The position numbers and the translations under genes are program-made. The notes beneath the pieces are model-generated. The model was not told the DNA's origin. It saw only the letters and a program-made list of their open reading frames with translations, and ran no database searches. From assembly GCF_040081925.1 (NCBI RefSeq), contig NZ_JBEBMF010000004.1:1-64000 (forward strand): a stretch of DNA of 64,000 nt, written 5' to 3'. The stretch comes from Mesorhizobium_K quangtriensis (GTDB lineage: Bacteria > Pseudomonadota > Alphaproteobacteria > Rhizobiales > Rhizobiaceae). Below are positions 58,421 to 64,000 of the stretch, piece by piece; the first letter of the stretch is position 1; the number at the start of each line of letters is the position of its first letter.

Positions 58421-59664
58421 GCACCTTGTCTGCTGGCGAGGAACCGCGCCAGGAAATCATCATCGTCCGGCGCAACCACGACCACGACGAAGGTCACCAC
58501 GGTGGCGTCTGGAAGATCGCCTTCGCCGACTTCATGACGGCCATGATGTGCTTCTTCCTCGTCATGTGGCTGATCAACGCCGCCAACGAGCAGACCAAGG
58601 CCGCCGTCGCCAGCTACTTCAACCCGGTCAAGCTCATCGACCGCAACTCCAACAAGAAGGGTCTGGAGGAACTGGGCGAAGGTCCCAATGCGGCGGGCAT
58701 AGCCGACATCAGCCAGTCTTCGCCGAGCACGAGTTCCGGCGAGGACGGCAAGAGCAATCCCAGCGAAGTCTCGACCAAGGACGTCGCCGACAAGGACAAG
58801 AACGAGACCCACACCGACGAGCACCTTTTCGCCAATCCCTACGCCGTCCTGTCCGAGATCGCCAAGGAAACCGGCCTCCTCCAGAACGTCAGCGCCAAGG
58901 GCGAAGGCGGCGCGCAGACCTCCGGTCCCTCGACAGGCGCGCAGGGCGGCGAGGCATACCGCGATCCGTTCGCGCCCGATTTCTGGAGCGAGCAGATGGT
59001 GTTGCGCGGCAACACCGCCGAAGGCAACCAGCCGTCCGGAACCGGGGCTGCGGAAGCCAGGACGGCGCTGCCCCCTATGGCGGGCGCGCCCTCGGACGCC
59101 GCCCCGCTCGAGCCGCTTGCCCGCGCAGAGGTAAAACCTCAGGCAAAGTCGGCAACCGAAGGCAAGCCGGCGGAAGAGATCAACGGCGAAGCAAGCGCGA
59201 AGGCCATCGAGGTCGCCGGCCAGATCCGAGCGAAGCTCGCCGCAGCTCTGGGCCCGGACAGCAAGCTCGCCGAGGGACTGACCGTCGTCGCCGACAAGAA
59301 AGGCGTCACCGTGTCCGTCGCCGACCAGTTCGATTTCGGCATGTTCGAGATCGGTTCCGCCGTCCCACGCCGCGATATGGTGCTGGCCATGGAGAAGATC
59401 GGCAAGATTCTCTCGGAGCAGAAGGGATCGCTGTCGATCGAGGGCCACACCGACGCCCGTCCGTTCCGCAACGAGACCTACGACAACTGGCGCCTGTCGA
59501 CCGCACGCGCCCACTCCGCCTACTACATGCTGGTCCGTGGCGGCATCGACGAAGCCCGTATCGGCACCGTTTCCGGTCACGCCGATCGCAGGCTCAAGGA
59601 CAAGGCCGACCCGCTCGCCGCCGTCAACCGGCGCATCGACATCCTGCTGGAAATCGAAGGGTAG
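58417..59664 (+). CDS. motB: Flagellar stator protein MotB
   Basis: 415 residues from ATG 58417 (ATGA overlap). The single membrane helix carries the proton-accepting Asp38 in FADFMTAMMCFFLVMW. A long Ser/Glu/Lys-rich periplasmic linker follows, then an OmpA-like peptidoglycan-binding domain (GSLSIEGHTDARPFRNETYDNWRLSTARA by key run EGHTDARPF, and NRRIDILLE). It is about 100 residues longer than E. coli MotB, as is usual for rhizobia. Works with MotA; motC follows after 5 bp. Confidence 0.95.
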   Translation: MSTLSAGEEPRQEIIIVRRNHDHDEGHHGGVWKIAFADFMTAMMCFFLVMWLINAANEQTKAAVASYFNPVKLIDRNSNKKGLEELGEGPNAAGIADISQSSPSTSSGEDGKSNPSEVSTKDVADKDKNETHTDEHLFANPYAVLSEIAKETGLLQNVSAKGEGGAQTSGPSTGAQGGEAYRDPFAPDFWSEQMVLRGNTAEGNQPSGTGAAEARTALPPMAGAPSDAAPLEPLARAEVKPQAKSATEGKPAEEINGEASAKAIEVAGQIRAKLAAALGPDSKLAEGLTVVADKKGVTVSVADQFDFGMFEIGSAVPRRDMVLAMEKIGKILSEQKGSLSIEGHTDARPFRNETYDNWRLSTARAHSAYYMLVRGGIDEARIGTVSGHADRRLKDKADPLAAVNRRIDILLEIEG

Positions 59665-59669
59665 CGGTT

Positions 59670-61031
59670 ATGATCGCTGCTTCGCGAAACAATTCAACGC
59701 GTCGACGAAGGCTGGCCGGCCTTCGGTCCTGCGGGCTTGCCCTGCCCTTTTTCGCAATGCCTGCTTTCGCAGCGGAAAAACCGCCCGAGAACGACGCGCC
59801 GCGCGTCGTGGAGCCATCATCCCATGCGTCTGACACCGAAACCCAAGCGCATGCCGGCGCCTTGCAGCCCTATCAGATCATGCGTTCGCTCGAGCGCGTC
59901 CAGGACCGCCTCGTCCTTGGCGATCACGCCTCGCAGCCTATGCAGCACACGCTCATCCAGATGGCTGATGCAAGTTTCGCCACGCGTGAAAGCGCGCATT
60001 TCGAGAACGAGCTGAACCGCCGCGCGCTGGTCGTCTACGCGATGTCGGGCGGCAATCCCGTCACCTTGGAGGCCGCACTCCCTCTTCTCGGCAAGGATGA
60101 TCCGAACCGAACCCTCGGCGAGAAGATCCTGTTCTACGTCAACGGCAAGCCGAAGGAGGCCATGCAGGCTTTCGGCTCCGTCGATCCGACAACCTATCCG
60201 CCTGACGTCGGCATGTATGTCGCGCTCATCAAGGGATCGATGATGTCGGAGGCGGAGCCGGCAAATGCGCTGGCCCTGCTGGACCGCGCGCGCCTGCTGG
60301 CGCCCGGCACCCTGGTTGAGGAAGCGGCGCTGCGCCGTTCGCTGGCTGCCGCCACCCGTCTGCAGGACGCGAGCCGTTTCGCGCGCCTGTCGGAACAATA
60401 TGTGCGCGGCTACCTCCGCTCGCCTTATGCTAGCCAGTTCGCCGACGCCTTCGTGGCCGGCATCGTGGCGCTGCAGGAGACCATCGATCGCAAGCGCGTC
60501 GTCGACATCGTCACGCTGATGGACACCGAACAGCAGAAGGTCATCTACCTGCGCATCGCGCGCCGCGCCGCGATCGACGGCCTTGTAGATCTCGCGGCGT
60601 TCGCCGCCACGCAGGCCGAGATGCTGGCTGACGATCCGCGCGCCGAGCTCTATGCCGGCCTGTCGCTGGTCACCTCTGGCAAGGTCGACGAGGTCGTGGG
60701 CAAGCTGGACAAGATCGACCGCGACAGTCTGTCGGACAATGACCGTGAGCTGCTCGACGCGGCCAACGCCATCGCCGCCGGCCTTGTTGCCCGAGACGGC
60801 GCCACGATGCCTCAAAGCGAACCACCGGTCCGCGCGGTCGGTCCGGAACCCGTCGTCGCAGTCCCGCCCGCGGATCAGGCGATCGCACCGGAAGCAGCCG
60901 CGCCCTCTCCGCCCACACCAGCCGCCGGCAAGGCCGTGGACCAGACGGTCGAGCAGGCCGAAATCGTGATCGCATCGACGCGCGAGAAGCTGGCCGAGAT
61001 AGACAAGCTGATTGGAGACATGCCGGAATGA
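59670..61031 (+). CDS. motC: Periplasmic motor protein MotC
   Basis: 453 residues from ATG 59670; a much longer open frame upstream overlaps motB and is not coding. A signal peptide (LRSCGLALPFFAMPAFA) leads to a periplasmic helical protein (PYQIMRSLERVQDRLVLGDHAS, AMQAFGSVDPTTYPPDVGMY) and a Pro-rich C-terminal stretch with a final helix (VEQAEIVIASTREKLAEIDKLIG). MotC binds MotB and modulates motor speed in rhizobia. Overlaps fliK by 4 bp. Its chaperone MotE is encoded at 47791. Confidence 0.92.
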   Translation: MIAASRNNSTRRRRLAGLRSCGLALPFFAMPAFAAEKPPENDAPRVVEPSSHASDTETQAHAGALQPYQIMRSLERVQDRLVLGDHASQPMQHTLIQMADASFATRESAHFENELNRRALVVYAMSGGNPVTLEAALPLLGKDDPNRTLGEKILFYVNGKPKEAMQAFGSVDPTTYPPDVGMYVALIKGSMMSEAEPANALALLDRARLLAPGTLVEEAALRRSLAAATRLQDASRFARLSEQYVRGYLRSPYASQFADAFVAGIVALQETIDRKRVVDIVTLMDTEQQKVIYLRIARRAAIDGLVDLAAFAATQAEMLADDPRAELYAGLSLVTSGKVDEVVGKLDKIDRDSLSDNDRELLDAANAIAAGLVARDGATMPQSEPPVRAVGPEPVVAVPPADQAIAPEAAAPSPPTPAAGKAVDQTVEQAEIVIASTREKLAEIDKLIGDMPE

Positions 61032-62389
61032 CGAGTGGCGTAAAGCAGGCGTTGCCGCTGCTTTCAATTCCGAAGGCAGGGGTCGAGGGCAAGGCCGTCC
61101 CCGGTCGCAAGGGCGGCCCGGACTTCATGGAGGCCCTCGGCAAGCTTGTCGAAAATGACCGCTCTGCCGACACAAAGCACGCAAGGACCACATCGCAGGA
61201 GAACGATCTCCGTTCCGGCTGGCCCCGGTTCGCGAACCGTCTCGATGCCTCCGAGGATCAGGCCACGCAGTCCGCATCGCCCCTCGCAAGATCGGCAGGT
61301 TCGACAACCGCCGAAACAGAAGACACATCAGCCGGAGACGACGCGGCGAAAACGGAGCAGGACGACACGACCAGCGTCCGCGGCTCGGTGCTACAGGCTG
61401 AAGTGCATAGCCCAGACGAAATGAGCGCCCCTGGCGAAAAGCGACAGGCAGCTCCTGCCGTCAGAGCAGACAGCGATGCATCCGCCACCGCAGAAACCGC
61501 AGCGCCCACGACAGCCGCGACAGTTCTCGCCTCCGCGAACCGTCCACCGGAAAAGCCCGCATCGACTGGACGCACCCCTGCGATCGCCGCATCCGGATCG
61601 AATGAATCGAAGCAGGCCGACGAAACTGGAGCCGACGACCCCGCCACGGTCCGAGACTCCGCGAAATCGCCATCCTTCGTGCCCATGGGCCGCGGCCAGC
61701 AGGCCGAGCCTATCCGGTTCGAGCCGGTGACCCGACCCGTCGCCGACAGCACGCAGCCGTCGTCCGGCAAGGATAAGGCAGAGACAGAAGCACTTCCGGG
61801 CAAGGACGCCGCTCCCGCGCCGCGCATAACCGTCGTCTCGCAGCAGAACATCCCCGCCCCGACTGCTTCGACGGCCGTGGTTCTGATCGAGACCATCGCC
61901 GCCAGCGATCTGCTGGAGCCCGCCGTTGCGAAATTCTCGTTCGACCCGATTCACGTTTCCGTATCATCGGCTTCCGCCCAGTCTCTGAAGATCCAGTTGC
62001 ACCCAGCCGAACTCGGCATGGTCACGGCGACACTCCGTTTCGCCGGCGAGCAGCTGTCCATTGAACTCAAGGTTGAAAATCAGGAGGCCTACCGGCGTCT
62101 GTCGTCCGACAGCGACATCATTGTGAACTCTCTGCGTGACCTCGGCTACGACATCGACCGTGTAACGGTCCTCCAGCCTTCGGCCCCCGCACCGGGCGCA
62201 AAGGCGGACGCATCCTTGCCGATGACACCGTCCCAGGGACGTTCCGCGGAACAGTTCGGCCAAGGCGCAAACGGCGAGCATGCCGGCTCCGGCGGCCGTC
62301 CTTCGGGAGAAGACCGGAGCGCGCGGCACGGCGGACAGCAGGGTCCCACACTTGCGCAAAGGGAGTCGGCTGGCGGCGTTTACATCTAG
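61028..62389 (+). CDS. fliK: Hook-length control protein FliK (formerly MotD)
   Basis: 453 residues. A long, low-complexity, Ala/Thr/Glu-rich N-terminal part acts as a molecular ruler in the family. The C-terminal Flg_hook domain is recognisable (SLKIQLHPAELGMVTATLRF, VENQEAYRRLSSDSDIIVNSLRDLGYDIDRVTV by key run LRDLGYDIDRVTV). Rhizobial motD was reassigned to fliK. Last gene of the fliF-fliH-motB-motC-fliK run; a 166-bp gap separates it from rem. Confidence 0.9.
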   Translation: MTSGVKQALPLLSIPKAGVEGKAVPGRKGGPDFMEALGKLVENDRSADTKHARTTSQENDLRSGWPRFANRLDASEDQATQSASPLARSAGSTTAETEDTSAGDDAAKTEQDDTTSVRGSVLQAEVHSPDEMSAPGEKRQAAPAVRADSDASATAETAAPTTAATVLASANRPPEKPASTGRTPAIAASGSNESKQADETGADDPATVRDSAKSPSFVPMGRGQQAEPIRFEPVTRPVADSTQPSSGKDKAETEALPGKDAAPAPRITVVSQQNIPAPTASTAVVLIETIAASDLLEPAVAKFSFDPIHVSVSSASAQSLKIQLHPAELGMVTATLRFAGEQLSIELKVENQEAYRRLSSDSDIIVNSLRDLGYDIDRVTVLQPSAPAPGAKADASLPMTPSQGRSAEQFGQGANGEHAGSGGRPSGEDRSARHGGQQGPTLAQRESAGGVYI

Positions 62390-62445
62390 GCTCAGCTTCG
62401 CTCTCGAAACACTTTAATTCAGCCTGAAGTGATGCAACCGGAGAC

Positions 62446-62479
62446 TTTTTTCCCCTCCCGAAAAAAGGGGGGCAAAAAA
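62446..62479. repeat. Homopolymeric inverted repeat upstream of rem
   Basis: T6-C4 (62446-62455) can pair with G6-C-A6 (62467-62479) around a TCCCG-A6 loop, making a pyrimidine tract followed by a purine tract. It is not followed by T residues on the plus strand, so it is not a standard terminator for fliK. It lies 77 bp before the rem start in the 62390-62555 gap, which otherwise shows no gene. Confidence 0.5.
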
Positions 62480-62555
62480 TGACGGTTAGGCAAGATTCAC
62501 CCTGCGCGTTACGCCTTTCACATCAGAGATGAATTCTGATTCGGAGGGCGGGCCG

Positions 62556-63224
62556 ATGATAGTGATCGTAGACGAGCGTGAGCTCGTACAAGAAGGATAT
62601 AACTCACTTTTTGACCGTGAAGGCGTTGCTACGGCATCGTTCGGATCGAACGCTTTCGGCGAGTGGGTTTCGAGTGCGGCGGACGAAGATCTTCAGTCGG
62701 TGCGCGCCATCCTGATCGGCGACTGCGACAAGGCTGCCGTCTCCCCCAGAAAGATCCGGGATCGCACCAAGGCGCCCGTCATCGCTCTCAGCGAACATCA
62801 TTCCCTTGAGAACACGCTGATGCTCTTCGAGTCGGGCGTGGACGATGTCATCCGCAAGCCGGTTCACATCCGCGAAATCCTCGCGCGCATCACGGCAATC
62901 CGCCGCCGCGTTCAGGAGGAGCAGCAATATATCGAAGTCGGTTCGATGCGCATCTTCATGGACGGCCGCGAGCCGGAGATCGATGGCGAACCCATGCCGC
63001 TGCCGCGCCGCGAGCGCCGCATCCTCGAATATTTGGCAGCCAACCGCGGCCGTCGCGTCACCAAGACCCAGGTCTTCAACGCCATCTATGGAATCTTCGA
63101 CGACGAGGTCGAGGAAAACGTCGTAGAGAGCCACATCTCCAAGCTGCGCAAGAAGCTGCGTGAGAAACTCGGCTTCGATCCGATCGACTCCAAACGCTTC
63201 CTCGGTTACCGGCTCGTCGGCTGA
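62556..63224 (+). CDS. rem: Flagellar transcriptional regulator Rem/FtcR, OmpR family
   Basis: 222 residues from ATG 62556, which has GGAGG upstream and gives the family length (about 223) and start MIVIVDERELVQEGYNSLFDREG. An earlier ATG at 62529 would add 9 residues. The receiver domain is atypical in its first acidic pocket; the winged helix (PLPRRERRILEYLAANRGRRVTKTQVF ... VVESHISKLRKKL, quoted in part) is standard OmpR type. Rem of Sinorhizobium and FtcR of Brucella are class II activators of later flagellar genes, themselves under VisNR. It lies between fliK and flgE as in relatives. Confidence 0.93.
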   Translation: MIVIVDERELVQEGYNSLFDREGVATASFGSNAFGEWVSSAADEDLQSVRAILIGDCDKAAVSPRKIRDRTKAPVIALSEHHSLENTLMLFESGVDDVIRKPVHIREILARITAIRRRVQEEQQYIEVGSMRIFMDGREPEIDGEPMPLPRRERRILEYLAANRGRRVTKTQVFNAIYGIFDDEVEENVVESHISKLRKKLREKLGFDPIDSKRFLGYRLVG

Positions 63225-63333
63225 TGGCTGGCGTCCGGCCTCCGCAGCCCGGTCGCCATCTTCGCGCCAGCTTCGCACAAGTCCGCTCGGCTATCCTGTT
63301 CTCCGGTCCAGTGCAAAGCGGGGAGAAGCCACG

Positions 63334-64000
63334 ATGAGTCTCTACGGAATGATGCGTACCGGCGTTTCCGGCATGAACGCGCAGGCTAACCGCCTGTCGA
63401 CCGTCGCCGACAACATCGCTAATTCCAGCACGACCGGCTACAAGCGCTCGTCGACCGAATTCTCCTCCCTCATCATTCCGTCCGCTGGCGGCAACTATCA
63501 GTCGGGCGGCGTCAACACGACGGTTCGCACCGCGATTTCGCAGCAGGGCGACCTCAAATACACTAACTCTGGTAGCGACCTCGCAATCAACGGCAACGGC
63601 TTCTTCGTTGTCGAGAGCGCCAGCGGCACGCCCTACCTCACCCGCGCCGGATCCTTCGTCCCGGATGGCAACGGCAATCTCATCAACGCCGCCGGCTTCT
63701 ACCTGATGGGCTACAGCTTCGCGGCGGGACCGCCTGCGACGACTGCCAATGGCTTTGGCGGACTCGAGCGGGTATCCATCGCCCAGCAAGGGTTGATCGC
63801 CGAACCATCCACTCAAGGCACCTTCAAGGCAAATCTGCCGTCCGGCGCAGATATCGCAAGCGGCCCCTTGCCTTCATCCAACGATCCCAACGCCGTCGCC
63901 ACGCAGAAAAGCTCGCTGGTAGTGTACGACAACCTCGGCAACGAGGTGATGCTCGACATCCACTATACCAAGACCGCCGACAACACTTGGGAAGTCGCGG
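63334..64000 (+). CDS. flgE: Flagellar hook protein FlgE, N-terminal part (cut by window edge)
   Basis: 222 codons visible. The start ATG 63334 follows GGAGAAG. N-terminal SLYGMMRTGVSGMNAQANRLSTVADNIANSSTTGYKRSSTEF is the hook-protein motif by its key run ANRLSTVADNIANSSTTGYK; DLAINGNGFFVVESASGTPYLTRAGSF and SSLVVYDNLGNEVMLDIHY support FlgE rather than FlgF or FlgG. The C-terminal part is beyond the window. Confidence 0.95.
   Translation, partial: MSLYGMMRTGVSGMNAQANRLSTVADNIANSSTTGYKRSSTEFSSLIIPSAGGNYQSGGVNTTVRTAISQQGDLKYTNSGSDLAINGNGFFVVESASGTPYLTRAGSFVPDGNGNLINAAGFYLMGYSFAAGPPATTANGFGGLERVSIAQQGLIAEPSTQGTFKANLPSGADIASGPLPSSNDPNAVATQKSSLVVYDNLGNEVMLDIHYTKTADNTWEVA

Noticed and set aside
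58209..61031. 940-codon frame as a possible fusion protein
   Set aside because: Its first 487 codons overlap the FliH-like and motB genes out of frame; only the part from 59670 encodes a real protein, MotC.

Overview
This 64 kb window is high-GC, densely packed chromosomal DNA of an alphaproteobacterium. The best fit is a member of the Hyphomicrobiales close to Mesorhizobium, Brucella and relatives. The evidence is the right half, a near-complete Fla1-type flagellar locus with the rhizobial markers visN/visR, motC, motE, rem and DUF1217. Its fliF lies beside motB, as I recall for Brucella and Mesorhizobium. No tRNA, rRNA, CRISPR array, insertion sequence or phage integrase was seen.

Layout. 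(1) 1-9154: a methylated-amine module. A minus-strand operon holds an ABC transporter of the betaine/TMAO class (binding protein, ATPase, double-length fused permease). It is followed by the first 64 codons of a gene with a DUF1989-like start that fits TMAO demethylase (tdm). Beside it are a TorR-like response regulator, a TorS-like hybrid kinase and a TorT-like periplasmic sensor. No TMAO reductase is present, so the Tor trio probably controls TMAO uptake and demethylation rather than respiration. (2) 9174-11997: a class III aminotransferase and a COG4529-type FAD/NAD(P) protein of unknown role. (3) 12140-23543: a minus-strand sugar/polyol operon encoding a ribose-type ABC transporter, SorC regulator, aldo/keto reductase, GlpD-like FAD dehydrogenase, DhnA-type class I aldolase, FGGY kinase and GMC oxidoreductase. 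Together they suggest a polyol to polyol-phosphate to ketose-1-phosphate to DHAP plus aldehyde route. (4) 23823-32331: a small lipoprotein, then a plus-strand operon with an SDR, PotABCD-like ABC transporter, divergent HisD paralogue, zinc alcohol dehydrogenase and HutC-type GntR repressor. The three dehydrogenase types match HpsO, HpsN and HpsP of 2,3-dihydroxypropane-1-sulfonate (DHPS) catabolism. Two near-palindromic TTGTATANAC sites in front of the operon look like repressor operators. (5) 32354-33321: two small accessory genes.

(6) 33658-64000: the flagellar region. visN-visR run on the plus strand. motA-fliM-fliN-fliG-flhB and a small unknown gene run on the minus strand. A long plus-strand series of overlapping genes follows: DUF1217, flgF, fliI, an unknown membrane protein, flgBC, fliE, flgG, flgA, flgI, motE, flgH, fliL, fliP. 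Next come four tandem flagellin genes, each with its own structured leader and terminator, with a DoxX-like gene before the last. fliF, a FliH-like gene, motB, motC, fliK, rem and the start of flgE complete the window. VisNR and Rem are the expected class I and II regulators of the rest.

The catabolic modules (TMAO, putative polyol, putative DHPS) are typical of bacteria living on osmolytes and organosulfonates from algae or plants. Names in these modules are inferred from gene content and motifs seen by eye; no database search was possible. Start codons were re-chosen where overlap, Shine-Dalgarno sites or family length gave evidence.
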